Assembly (NCBI GenBank): GCA_964585305.1
Contig: CAZPDM010000036.1
Location: 1-37,356, forward strand
Length of the DNA: 37,356 nt
Direction: 5' to 3'
Source: CAZPDM01 sp964585305
Lineage (GTDB): Bacteria; Planctomycetota; Uabimicrobiia; Uabimicrobiales; JABWCH01
The notes below the pieces were generated by a model. That model searched no databases and had not been told where the DNA came from. It saw only the letters and a program-made list of their open reading frames with translations. The translations under genes and the position numbers were made by a program. Within the stretch, counting starts at the first letter, position 1; the number at the start of each line of letters is the position of its first letter. Shown in pieces: positions 16,921-25,796 of this stretch.

Positions 16921-18270
16921 TTATAAACGAGGTTTGTCTTCTCGTTTGAGAATTTCTTGAATGGCTAAATTAGCACGTTGGCGAATAATGGCTTCGCTGT
17001 CTTTAAGTGCTCGATTTAACAAATGTAGTGTTGAACGAGAACCAACATTCACAATAACTTGAACCGCGGCAAATCTTACAAGTGGAGCTTTGTCTTCTAG
17101 AGCTTTCATCAATGTTACCAAAGCATCTTCACCTTGGATACGTCCTAATGCGATAACTACACGTTCTCTAACACTAATATCTTTATCAGAAATGGCTTTC
17201 ATTAAAGCTGGTACAGCTTCAACTGTGCCAATTTCAGCAAGTATACGTGCGGAAATTTTTCGGACAACAAGGCTATCGTTTTCTAATCCTTTAGCAAGGT
17301 ATGCTGAAGCAGCTTTGCCAAAAGAAGCCATAGTTTCTACAGCTTCTCTTCTTATTTCCCAGTCTGAATCTTGGAGTAAAGGAAGTAAAGATGGTAAAAT
17401 AGACGGATTTCCTAGTTTGCCTAAACTACGTGTAGCTTCTAAACGAACTGTCGCATTTTTATCATGTAAACATTGTACCAGACCATTGATAGCCCGATCA
17501 TCTCCTAATTCTCCCAAAGAATATGCTGCTAATTTACGGATTCTCCAAGACTGATCTTGTAAACTTTCAACAAAACTTGGAACTGATTCCAACGTTCGCA
17601 TTTTTTCTAATACTTCTGCAGCACTATATCGTACGGGTTCTTCAGGATATTGGAGTGCAACGCATAAAGCCGGGATAGACAAACTTCCCATCTCTCGCAA
17701 TAATTCCGGCAAATCCTTATGTTGAGAGCTTCTATTTTGAAATAAAGAATATACTAAGGCTAAGACTACCGGTTTTCCTACTTTTTTTAAAGTAGTTAAT
17801 ATTGTTTGTTTGAGTGTGGGATTTTGATGCGGATATGCTTCCATTAAGGCGTTCATTATAGGGAAGAAATCTTTTTTTTGTAAACCTGATACCATATCTT
17901 GGCAAAGTTTAAGTTGTTGGTGTAAACTTTGCAAAAAATTACGTACTGATATAGGAAGAGTATGATGTTCTGTTTGTTTTAATTGATTTTCTAAGATAGG
18001 GAATATTGCTTGCAAATATTCTATTACCAAAGATTCTACAGGAATATCTTCTGTAGAAAAAGTACGAACATCTTGCCCACGTAAAGATTCTACTAGAGCA
18101 TGAACATCATGCAAGCCTAATTTAACGAGCAAATCCGAAATAGTATTTTGATTACTACACTCACGAAAAATTTCTACTACTTTATTAGGAGAAATTTTAT
18201 TTCCGGCCTCTTTGCTCTGGAGCAATTTCAATATTTTAAAATAAAACTTTTTTAGTTGATCTTCAGACAT
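16921..18270 (-). CDS. HEAT-repeat protein
   Basis: The 449-residue protein is helical throughout. From about residue 190 onward it has regular repeats of roughly 31 residues of the PBS-lyase/HEAT type, such as WRIRKLAAYSLGELGDDRAI, TVRLEATRSLGKLGNPSI, WEIRREAVETMASFGKAA and VRERVVIALGRIQGEDAL. The first 150 residues are less regular. HEAT arrays are protein-binding scaffolds and no catalytic motif is visible. There is no signal peptide, so it is likely cytoplasmic. It is the first gene of the operon leading to the HlyD-like, MazG-like and GspE-type genes. Confidence 0.85.
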   Translation of the reverse strand: MSEDQLKKFYFKILKLLQSKEAGNKISPNKVVEIFRECSNQNTISDLLVKLGLHDVHALVESLRGQDVRTFSTEDIPVESLVIEYLQAIFPILENQLKQTEHHTLPISVRNFLQSLHQQLKLCQDMVSGLQKKDFFPIMNALMEAYPHQNPTLKQTILTTLKKVGKPVVLALVYSLFQNRSSQHKDLPELLREMGSLSIPALCVALQYPEEPVRYSAAEVLEKMRTLESVPSFVESLQDQSWRIRKLAAYSLGELGDDRAINGLVQCLHDKNATVRLEATRSLGKLGNPSILPSLLPLLQDSDWEIRREAVETMASFGKAASAYLAKGLENDSLVVRKISARILAEIGTVEAVPALMKAISDKDISVRERVVIALGRIQGEDALVTLMKALEDKAPLVRFAAVQVIVNVGSRSTLHLLNRALKDSEAIIRQRANLAIQEILKREDKPRL

Positions 18271-18320
18271 AAGTGCACCATTGCAAAAGATAGCTAAGTT
18301 GTTAAAGTTTTTTAAAAGGG

Positions 18321-18355
18321 CTTTTAGCCAGAAACTTTCTGTTTCTGGCTAAAAG
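18321..18355 (-). terminator. Terminator after the RND pump gene
   Basis: Perfect 15-bp arms (CTTTTAGCCAGAAAC and complement) enclose a 5-base loop. On the minus strand CCC then TTTT follows. It lies five bases past the pump gene stop and separates it from the HEAT operon. Confidence 0.75.
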
Positions 18356-18359
18356 TTAT

Positions 18360-21300
18360 TTAGCAACCATAAACATCAGAATCTTTCAGCCATTCTCCTG
18401 TCCATATCCAGTGAATGATTTTCAAGATATCTGCTAAAATAATAAAAACTGCTGGAATGACAACCAATGTTAATATCCAGGAAAAAAGAAGTCCATAGTT
18501 AATCGCTATTGCCATTGGTATGAGATATTGAGCTTGAGTACTTTGACCAAACATTAACGGGCATGTTCCTGCAATTGTTGTAATGGAAGTTAAAAGAATT
18601 GGACGAAAACGTTTTGAACCAGCACCAAGAACTGCATCAAACATGCTTTGGCCATTTCTTAGACCTTCATTGATAAAATCAATCATTACAACAGCATTGT
18701 TTACAACAATTCCGCAAAGGGCAACAATTCCAAATGTACTCATCAGTGTAATAGGAAAATTCATGATCCAATGTCCCCAAATTACACCAACTAATCCTAA
18801 TGGAATTGTGAACATAATAACAATTGGTTGGATATAAGATTTAAAAATTGTAGCTAAAAGTGCGTAAATAGCAAAAGCAGCTAAAAGGAAACCTATCCAC
18901 AATCCACCTAATGAATCATTGGTTTCTTTTCTCTGTCCTTCAAAACTGAAATTTACACCTTGATATTGTTTGCGAATATTTTCTAAATAATTAGCATCAA
19001 TCAAATCTTGAAGGATTTCTTCAGAGTTTGCTTTGCGTTCGTCTAAATCAGCAAGCACATTGATAATTCTTTTTCCATCAACACGGCGAATTAGAGAATA
19101 GCCATCTGTTACTTGCAATATAGCTACATCTAACATTGATATTTCTTGCCCTTGTGCAGTTCTGATATAGACTTTGTCCATATCAGAAATATATTTTCGT
19201 TCCTCTTGTGGATATCGAAGATATACTCTAACATCAAATTTGCCACGTTGCAATCGAAGGATTTCATTACCGTAAACAGCATTTCGTATTTGTGTGGCAA
19301 GATCACTTAAAGTGATTCCAAGATTATTAGCTTCTGGGCGCAGAGAAAAACGTAATTCTTTAAATCCTTGTTTAAAATCATCTTGAATGTCATAGAGTCC
19401 TGGATAGCGACGGAGTTGGCGTTTTAAATCATCTGCTGCCTTTCGTAGTAAATCAAAACTATCACTACGAAATTGGATTTGAACAGGTTTACCACCTGGA
19501 CCTCCAGAAGAAGATGCAAATGTTAAACTTGTAATTCCAGGAATATTTCCAACTATCTCACGCCAGCGATTGAGTAAGATTTCTGAAGAAATAGAACGAC
19601 TTTCTGATGAAGGTAGTTCAACATTTATTTCTGCAAGATTAGATCCAGTTGTACTTCCTCTTTCATCACTATTTTGTCCAATAACAGTATAAATCTGTTT
19701 AACAAGATCGTAGTTAAGATTATGCTGTTTTTTTAACTCTGAATTTGTTTTCCATAAACATTGTTCAATATATTTAATTGTTTGTTCACTCAGTTGATCA
19801 TTTGTTCCTTCTGGGTACATTAGCCTTGCGGATAGGTATTCTGAGTCCATTTTAGGAAAAATAATAAACTTAATAAATCCTCCTTGTAACATTCCCATAC
19901 TAAAAATGATAATTGCTATACTAAAACATAATGTTGCATAACGATATTCCATAGCAATACGTAATACCCAAAGATATGCATCAATTAGCTTTTTCATAAA
20001 AAAATTATCACAAATAGTACTTAATTTAGATGTCCAAGGAATTTGATCTTTTGTAATAATAGGCTTTAACGAGTTTGCTAAATGATTAGGCAGTACAAAT
20101 AAGGATTCTAGTAGAGATAGCATAAGAGCTGAAATAACAGCAGTAGGAATAATTCCAATAAATTTTCCCATAATTCCAGGAACAGAGTATAAAGGCAAAA
20201 ATGCAAATACTGTTGTTGCAACACATGCTACGATAGGCCAAAATACACGTGTTGTAGCTTCGCAGGATGCATCTTTAGGAATCATTCCTTTTTCATATAT
20301 ATAACTATGTATGCTTTCTGAAATAACAATAGAGTCATCAACAATAATTCCCAGACATATAATCAGTGAAAACATACTTAGCATATTCAGAGATTGCCCA
20401 GTAAACACTAGAATAATAAATGTTCCTAAAAACGAAATTGGCATTCCTACTACAACCCAAAGAGCCAATCGTAAATCCAAGAAAAGAGCAAGGCAAATAA
20501 ATACTAATACTAATCCTTGTATTCCATTGCTAGTTAATAGATCAATACGACTTTGCACAACTGGTGCAGTACTTGCAATAGTTCCAATTTTTATGTTGGA
20601 AGAAATTGTTTTGGATTTTTCTTTTAAGTATTCATCTACTCGGTTGGCTATTTTAATAATATCCTCTGCTCCAGTTTTTGAAATATTGATTAAAGCTGCT
20701 CGTTTTCCATTAAGATAGCCACGTACTCTACTTTCTTCAAAAGCATCTTTTACTTTTGCAATTTGATGTAAATAGATAACCGCACCATCAGGATTTGTCT
20801 TAACTACAATATCTTCAAAATCACGACGGGTATATTTTTGTCCTTTAACTCGCAAAGATACTTCGCCTTGATCTGTTTTGAGAATACCCCCACTCAAATC
20901 GATACTATTGCGACGGATAGCATTTCCAATTTCTGTTGAAGAAATTCCATATTTTTTCATTGTTTCTTCAGATAGTTCAATCGAGATTTCATAATCTCTT
21001 AATCCAATAATATATGCTTGAGAAATCTCTGGAAATTGGAGAAGTTCGTCTTTCATTTCTTCTGTAATAGAACGCAATGTTTCTTCATTCATATCTCCGC
21101 TGACTGTAACAAACATAACTTGACGAACAAGTTTAAGATCTTGAATGATTGGTTTTTCTGCGTCTTGAGGGAAAGTATTGATTTGATTGACTTGGCTTTC
21201 TATTTGATCTTTCATCCGGTAAATATCTTCTCCGGCTTCGATTTCTATAACGATTGTCCCAACACTTTCTCTTGCTGTTGATTCAATCTTTTTAATACCA

Positions 21301-21527
21301 CTGATTCCATTGATAGCCTCTTCAACTTTTATGCAAATTCCTTCTTCAACTTCTTCCGGACTAGCACCCGGAAATATAACTTGCACAATTATTCTATCTA
21401 AAGAAAATTCAGGAAATACTTCTCTATTTAATTTGCCAAGATAAATAAATCCAGCAAGGCAGGTAATAATAACAAGCAAGTTAACCGCAACAGAATTTTC
21501 TACACACCAACGGATAATATTTTTCAT
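18360..21527 (-). CDS. RND efflux permease (AcrB/HAE1 family)
   Basis: The 1055-residue length is normal for the inner-membrane proton-antiport subunit of a tripartite efflux pump. The N terminus has the usual first helix and NREVFPEFSLDRIIVQV, then FPGASPEEVEE. Helix 4 carries the paired aspartates of the proton relay in GIIVDDSIVI. Helix 10 has GIVVNNAVVMIDF, with Asn where AcrB has its relay lysine, as in many HAE1 relatives outside the enterobacterial AcrB group. Two large periplasmic domains show the internal duplication. It overlaps the adaptor gene by four bases. No TolC-like outer-membrane gene is nearby. Substrates are not predictable. Confidence 0.95.
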   Translation of the reverse strand: MKNIIRWCVENSVAVNLLVIITCLAGFIYLGKLNREVFPEFSLDRIIVQVIFPGASPEEVEEGICIKVEEAINGISGIKKIESTARESVGTIVIEIEAGEDIYRMKDQIESQVNQINTFPQDAEKPIIQDLKLVRQVMFVTVSGDMNEETLRSITEEMKDELLQFPEISQAYIIGLRDYEISIELSEETMKKYGISSTEIGNAIRRNSIDLSGGILKTDQGEVSLRVKGQKYTRRDFEDIVVKTNPDGAVIYLHQIAKVKDAFEESRVRGYLNGKRAALINISKTGAEDIIKIANRVDEYLKEKSKTISSNIKIGTIASTAPVVQSRIDLLTSNGIQGLVLVFICLALFLDLRLALWVVVGMPISFLGTFIILVFTGQSLNMLSMFSLIICLGIIVDDSIVISESIHSYIYEKGMIPKDASCEATTRVFWPIVACVATTVFAFLPLYSVPGIMGKFIGIIPTAVISALMLSLLESLFVLPNHLANSLKPIITKDQIPWTSKLSTICDNFFMKKLIDAYLWVLRIAMEYRYATLCFSIAIIIFSMGMLQGGFIKFIIFPKMDSEYLSARLMYPEGTNDQLSEQTIKYIEQCLWKTNSELKKQHNLNYDLVKQIYTVIGQNSDERGSTTGSNLAEINVELPSSESRSISSEILLNRWREIVGNIPGITSLTFASSSGGPGGKPVQIQFRSDSFDLLRKAADDLKRQLRRYPGLYDIQDDFKQGFKELRFSLRPEANNLGITLSDLATQIRNAVYGNEILRLQRGKFDVRVYLRYPQEERKYISDMDKVYIRTAQGQEISMLDVAILQVTDGYSLIRRVDGKRIINVLADLDERKANSEEILQDLIDANYLENIRKQYQGVNFSFEGQRKETNDSLGGLWIGFLLAAFAIYALLATIFKSYIQPIVIMFTIPLGLVGVIWGHWIMNFPITLMSTFGIVALCGIVVNNAVVMIDFINEGLRNGQSMFDAVLGAGSKRFRPILLTSITTIAGTCPLMFGQSTQAQYLIPMAIAINYGLLFSWILTLVVIPAVFIILADILKIIHWIWTGEWLKDSDVYGC

Positions 21528-22849
21528 AGTTTTTTCTCAGACTCTAAAGAAAAGCTACTTATCTCTACATCCATTCCTTCCACAATATTAGATAAAATTG
21601 ATGTAATAAGTTGATCGTTTGTTTTTAATCCATTACTAATATAAGCAAAATCATTGTGGAATCTTATAATTTCTATTTCTTGCAGTTTTAATTTACCTTT
21701 TTCAAATAAGCAAACTTTATTATCATTGGTGATAAGGTTGCGAGGAATCCTATAGACATTTTTTAAAGTAACACTTTGGAATACTGCTTTTACAAACATA
21801 CCCTTAAGTAAAGGGGGATTTTGTCGGCGAGAGGAATCTTCTATTTCTACTATTACTCCTAAAGTTCTTGTGCTTTGATCAATTTCAGGAGCAATCCGTC
21901 GTAATTTCCCATTCCAAAATACATTTGAATTTCCTCTGGATAAATATATTTTAATATTACAATTTTCCATAGATGGAGCGAATGTAGAAGAAGGATTACG
22001 ATTTAATGCAAAATAATAATCAGGCAAAAGCCATTCTAATTCACTAATAGATAGTGGAATTTTTACCTCTAAACAAGAGGTATCATAAATATCTAATAAG
22101 TTTTTCCCCTTACTGATATATTGTCCAGGTTCTACGTATTTTTTTAGAACACGTCCTGTAAAAGGTAAGCGAATTTCAGTACGCTTTAAATTTAATTGGG
22201 CTTGTTCTAGAGCTATGTTTTCTAAAATTTGTAAATTTTCAATTTGCTTTCTTCGTACTGGAATCATGCGCAAAGAATTTTCTGTTGAAATCAAGCTGAT
22301 CTTTGCAGTCTGATAGCTACTATCAATTTTATTATATTCAGAAGGAGAAACTGACTTTTCTTTTAAAAGTGTTTCATAACGTAATTTTTCTTTTTCTGCA
22401 ATTTCTAGCTGACGTTGAAGTGTACTTAAACTTCGTTTAAGATTTTCTTCTTCTACTTTTAAAGATTCTAAAGATAATTCGTGTGTAAGAAGATTTGCTT
22501 GTATACGTTTTTCGGCTAAAGAAAAGTCGCTTTTATCGAGTGTGATTAAAAGTGTATCTTTTGGAATTAGATTTCCTTCTAATAAATCAGGATGAACATA
22601 TAAAACTTTTCCATCTAATTCTGTATTAAGAGATAAAACTGTTCTTGGTTGAACAGTTCCATAGTTACTTACTTCTATTGTTTCTTGTATAGGAGTAAGT
22701 GCTTTAATTGAAACAAGCAACTTATTGGCTTGAACGTCACTAACTTTTGCAACTTCTTTTTTCATAGAAACAAGCATGATATTAGCAAATATTCCAAAAG
22801 CTAAAAAAGCAAAACAAATTATAACAGATTTAATAATTTTACGAATCAT
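21524..22849 (-). CDS. RND efflux periplasmic adaptor (membrane fusion protein)
   Basis: The 441-residue protein has an N-terminal membrane anchor (about 7-29) and no lipobox. A lipoyl half (NTELDGKVLYVHPDLLEGNL) follows, then a coiled-coil hairpin (about 110-215, rich in Leu, Glu, Lys) and the second lipoyl half RLPFTGRVLKKYVEPGQYIS. Beta-barrel and membrane-proximal domains end the chain. This is the adaptor that joins the RND permease to an outer-membrane channel. Its last codon overlaps the permease ATG (ATGA), showing translational coupling. A strong promoter at 22931-22959 drives the pair. Confidence 0.93.
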   Translation of the reverse strand: MIRKIIKSVIICFAFLAFGIFANIMLVSMKKEVAKVSDVQANKLLVSIKALTPIQETIEVSNYGTVQPRTVLSLNTELDGKVLYVHPDLLEGNLIPKDTLLITLDKSDFSLAEKRIQANLLTHELSLESLKVEEENLKRSLSTLQRQLEIAEKEKLRYETLLKEKSVSPSEYNKIDSSYQTAKISLISTENSLRMIPVRRKQIENLQILENIALEQAQLNLKRTEIRLPFTGRVLKKYVEPGQYISKGKNLLDIYDTSCLEVKIPLSISELEWLLPDYYFALNRNPSSTFAPSMENCNIKIYLSRGNSNVFWNGKLRRIAPEIDQSTRTLGVIVEIEDSSRRQNPPLLKGMFVKAVFQSVTLKNVYRIPRNLITNDNKVCLFEKGKLKLQEIEIIRFHNDFAYISNGLKTNDQLITSILSNIVEGMDVEISSFSLESEKKL

Positions 22850-22930
22850 AATTTTACCATTTTTATTATGTTTACCTTGAAAAGGATAAATATAAGGAAA
22901 TTAAGTTTTCTTATCGAAAGATTTCTCCAT

Positions 22931-22959
22931 AGTATAAATACTAGAATCTAATTTGTCAA
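22931..22959 (-). promoter_or_regulatory. Strong sigma70-like promoter for the efflux operon
   Basis: On the minus strand a perfect TTGACA (22954-22959) and TATACT (22931-22936) have ideal 17-base spacing. The leader to the ATG at 22849 is about 75 bases. Confidence 0.8.
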
Positions 22960-22980
22960 GTATTTATTGCCAAGTATTTA
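22957..22980. repeat. 10-bp direct repeats over the efflux promoter -35
   Basis: CAAGTATTTA occurs at 22957-22966 and 22971-22980, 14 bases apart start to start. The first copy overlaps the -35 hexamer. The placement would suit a regulator-binding site, though no regulator gene is adjacent. Confidence 0.45.
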
Positions 22981-23084
22981 CAAAGGCAATCAAGAATAAA
23001 AATAAGCTGAATCTTATAACATATTGACGGTTAAATTCTTCTGATTTCTTCTTAAAATTTTCTGTATTTCTTGTTGAAAACAAT
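22981..23084. other. Gene-free stretch upstream of the efflux operon
   Basis: The 324-base gap 22850-23173 holds the efflux leader, promoter and repeats on its left and a terminator at 23085-23116 on its right. I see no open frame or strong structure in the remaining middle part. Confidence 0.6.
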
Positions 23085-23116
23085 AAAAAAATACGCTAGA
23101 TAGCGTATTTTGTCTT
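23085..23116. terminator. Terminator after the glycosyltransferase gene
   Basis: AAAATACGCTA (23088-23098) and TAGCGTATTTT (23101-23111) pair around a tiny loop, with seven A residues to the left and T-rich sequence to the right. On the minus strand this is a standard terminator about 60 bases past the stop. Confidence 0.85.
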
Positions 23117-23173
23117 TTTAAGATTTTTTGAATATTACAATTAAGTTTAAGGATTTAATAAAAATAAATTCTA

Positions 23174-24073
23174 TCATTTCTTTTTTTTTATAATCCAAGA
23201 AACTACCATTTTTGGCAAACATTTTTTTAAAAATAGGCGAATATAACTCATTCCAACTGCACTTAAGTAATAGATAAAAATATATATTTTTTTTCCAAAA
23301 TAAGGATGATAGTGGGAAACAGTTTTCCAAAAAAGCCATATAACTTCTGCTCTTCGCTTATCAGAAATCCCACCAGCTTGATAATGAGCGATAGTTAAAG
23401 GAATGTACTGAAATTTATATCCTTGGACATAGCAACGATATAGTATTTCAAACTCAGCACCAGCTTGAGTTGTAGCAAAAAGATTTTTTCGATGTATATG
23501 AGTTCGAACAAAAATTGCCTGATGAGGAGTAATCATTCCCTGCCAGATTTTATATATAGGGCGTGCATGATGAAATCGACTGAACCCTTCGTAAATAATT
23601 TGACAATCTCCATAAATAAAATCAGTAGATAAAATATCCTTATATGAAGGATTTTTTTGAGAAAAAATATTATCAAGAACATCAATAGAAGCAAAAGAAT
23701 CCCCAGCATTAAGAAAATATATCCATTCTCCTTGTGCTAATTGGATAGCTTTATTCATAGCATCATAAATGCCTTTATCAGGCTCGCTACGCCAATATGA
23801 AATGCGATGAGAATGCTCTTGCAACAACTCCAATGTGCCATCTTTTGAGCCACCATCAAGAACAATATATTCAATATTTTTATAAGTTTGCTGCCAAATA
23901 TTTTGCATGGTAAAAAGAAGTCTATCTTTATCACGAAATGTTACGGTAACTACTGTTATCAATGGTTGCTCAGGGGAATTAGAAAAATTCCTGCCTTGAT
24001 ATAGAAATCCTCCTTCAAATTTGTTAGTTTTTTCAACATCTTTAGAAGGATTAGTGATTGGGTTATTTTCCAT
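23174..24073 (-). CDS. Family 2 glycosyltransferase
   Basis: From this start the protein has 299 residues. The GT-A core begins ITVVTVTFRDKDRL (about 39-52), with LDGGSKDGT (sugar-nucleotide site), SEPDKGIYDAMNKAI and FLNAGDSF in the DxD position. This arrangement is common in enzymes building surface polysaccharides. The C-terminal third has a hydrophobic stretch and a KKKK end suggesting membrane association. The longest frame begins at a TTG (24142), but a terminator (24086-24115) lies inside that extension, so the ATG at 24073 is preferred although no Shine-Dalgarno is visible. No other polysaccharide genes adjoin it. Confidence 0.85.
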   Translation of the reverse strand: MENNPITNPSKDVEKTNKFEGGFLYQGRNFSNSPEQPLITVVTVTFRDKDRLLFTMQNIWQQTYKNIEYIVLDGGSKDGTLELLQEHSHRISYWRSEPDKGIYDAMNKAIQLAQGEWIYFLNAGDSFASIDVLDNIFSQKNPSYKDILSTDFIYGDCQIIYEGFSRFHHARPIYKIWQGMITPHQAIFVRTHIHRKNLFATTQAGAEFEILYRCYVQGYKFQYIPLTIAHYQAGGISDKRRAEVIWLFWKTVSHYHPYFGKKIYIFIYYLSAVGMSYIRLFLKKCLPKMVVSWIIKKKK

Positions 24074-24085
24074 AATTTTTAATCG

Positions 24086-24115
24086 AAAAAATCGCCACTT
24101 TAAGAATGGCGATTT
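24086..24115 (-). terminator. Terminator between the SPFH-like and glycosyltransferase genes
   Basis: On the minus strand AAATCGCCA (24107-24115) and TGGCGATTT (24089-24097) form a 9-bp stem followed by six T residues. Confidence 0.85.
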
Positions 24116-24165
24116 AGATTGTATTAGTTTGAAAAGACTCAATTTTTTTTCAAAAAATTATTATA

Positions 24166-25773
24166 CTATTTCTCATCTTGCTCATCATCAAGATGAATAT
24201 GAGGTGTTGTATTATTTCCACGTAATTCAATTATTTTGTCTGCACGGAGTTGGGTTAGGTATTTTGTAAGGTCAACATTTAATTCATTAAGTTTTTGAAA
24301 AAATTGTAATTGTTGTTGTTGGTTTGCAGCTGAATGCTTTAGTTTTATTTCTTGATCTTGTTCTTGTAATTCCATCTGTTGTTGATGGCGAATTTTTTGT
24401 GTTTCCAATATATGTCGTTCTTGCTCTTTTTCTTGCTGTCGTCTTTGTATAGCCCGTTCTGCCTCACATTTTTGTTTATAATCAGTTAGTTTTTGAGTTT
24501 GCTCTTCAGTTTCACGTTCTAGTTTTAATTTTATACGTGTTTCAATTGCAGTATTTTGCATATTTTGCAAAGTTTCTTCAGTTGTATATCCACGATAAAC
24601 TATTTTATGTATGGCATACCCAACTTGTTGGGCACGATTTTTTAATTGAGGATAGCTTTCCAAATCATTTAATTTTTCGCTATGAGTTTTGAACTCATCA
24701 AATGTATAACGTTTGACTAAATCAATCACATCTGAGCTAGTCGCATTGATGAAATCACCAATAGGATCATGTGTTCCTTCTAACATTTTTTCAACATCAA
24801 GCAACTCAAAGAAAATCATCAGTTTGACTGACATTGTTACATCATCCGATGTACAAACATTTTCTACATCATGATACATTTGATCAGGCATAAGCCATAG
24901 TTTTTGAAAAACTAAGCCACCTGGCACTTTTTTATATTGACCATCTTTATTCCCATGCCATGTAAAAGTATGTAGCCATTCTCCTGGCTTAGGAATAAAA
25001 AGGGCAGGGCCTTGAATAATATGCCTAATAAGGCGATCGTTTTCTCCCTTAGCATATACAACTACAGCTTCTTTCCCAGCAATTTGTAAACTATCATTTT
25101 TTTCAATTTGAGCATGAATACGTGGATCAAGCCATTCTTGACATGGTCCTGCGATATGAGTTTGGGATCCATTACGATATTTTATAATTAAAAATTCTCC
25201 TGGATAGGCAATATGTTGTTGCAAATATTGTATTCGTTTACCCCATGAGCGAATTCTTCGTGGACCATCTATAATTTCAGCGCGTCCAGATTTATCTGTA
25301 ACAAGCACACGTTGCCCTTCGGAAATTGTATAGAAAAACATACCCTTCCTTTCCTGCAAGCTACTATTAGATAACACTGATGACGAAGAACGATTATTTC
25401 TATTTTGACTATTACGTAAATTCAAATTAAGTGAAGGAAAAAAACTACGTTTTTGAGCAGCAGGTGTACAACATTGTGAAGGAATAGGTGCAACTTGTTG
25501 TGTTGGAAGATCTGGTGCTGAAAGTATTGCTGGAGTTGGGCTGCAACATTGAGAAACTGGGTATATTCCTTCATCATCAAAAATATTTTGTTTCCCCCCA
25601 ACTAAATTTGCATGAGAAGCGCGTCTTTTCGAGATAGATTTTGTTATCTTAGAAGGAAAATTTGCACTTTGAGAAAAAGTTTGAAAGGAATCTTCAAAAT
25701 CTTTCGACAGGTTTTGGTTGTATGTAACACCTTCTTGTAGTGCGCCAGTTTTTTGGATCATGGCATATTTCAT
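24166..25773 (-). CDS. Vault-shoulder-like SPFH protein
   Basis: The 535-residue protein starts with a low-complexity region (1-145) holding two SQCC-[ST]-P motifs (75-79, 99-103). Three beta repeats follow at about 151-174, 190-219 and 232-266, each with a G-E/Q turn and an [IH]-x-G-P. They resemble major vault protein (MVP) repeats. Residues about 290-400 look like the SPFH shoulder: VCTSDDVTMSVKLMIFFEL and RYTFDEFKTHS parallel MVP's segments ending in TFDDFHKNS. A long Gln/Glu/Lys coiled coil (403-490) matches the MVP cap helix. It is shorter than MVP (about 860-890) and has fewer repeats. No signal peptide. The ATG at 25773 has AAGG eight bases upstream; a GTG at 25782 is possible. The vault link is from motif memory. 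Confidence 0.65.
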   Translation of the reverse strand: MKYAMIQKTGALQEGVTYNQNLSKDFEDSFQTFSQSANFPSKITKSISKRRASHANLVGGKQNIFDDEGIYPVSQCCSPTPAILSAPDLPTQQVAPIPSQCCTPAAQKRSFFPSLNLNLRNSQNRNNRSSSSVLSNSSLQERKGMFFYTISEGQRVLVTDKSGRAEIIDGPRRIRSWGKRIQYLQQHIAYPGEFLIIKYRNGSQTHIAGPCQEWLDPRIHAQIEKNDSLQIAGKEAVVVYAKGENDRLIRHIIQGPALFIPKPGEWLHTFTWHGNKDGQYKKVPGGLVFQKLWLMPDQMYHDVENVCTSDDVTMSVKLMIFFELLDVEKMLEGTHDPIGDFINATSSDVIDLVKRYTFDEFKTHSEKLNDLESYPQLKNRAQQVGYAIHKIVYRGYTTEETLQNMQNTAIETRIKLKLERETEEQTQKLTDYKQKCEAERAIQRRQQEKEQERHILETQKIRHQQQMELQEQDQEIKLKHSAANQQQQLQFFQKLNELNVDLTKYLTQLRADKIIELRGNNTTPHIHLDDEQDEK

Positions 25774-25796
25774 AGCCGTCACCTTAAGAAAGGTAT

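Noticed and set aside
17090..17554. 154-codon plus-strand open frame opposite the HEAT-repeat gene
   Set aside because: It is a mirror of the repeated HEAT coding sequence with no independent start signals.
23118..23339. 73-codon minus-strand frame near the end of the glycosyltransferase
   Set aside because: It overlaps the glycosyltransferase in another frame and runs on past its stop; the composition is hydrophobic AT-rich noise.
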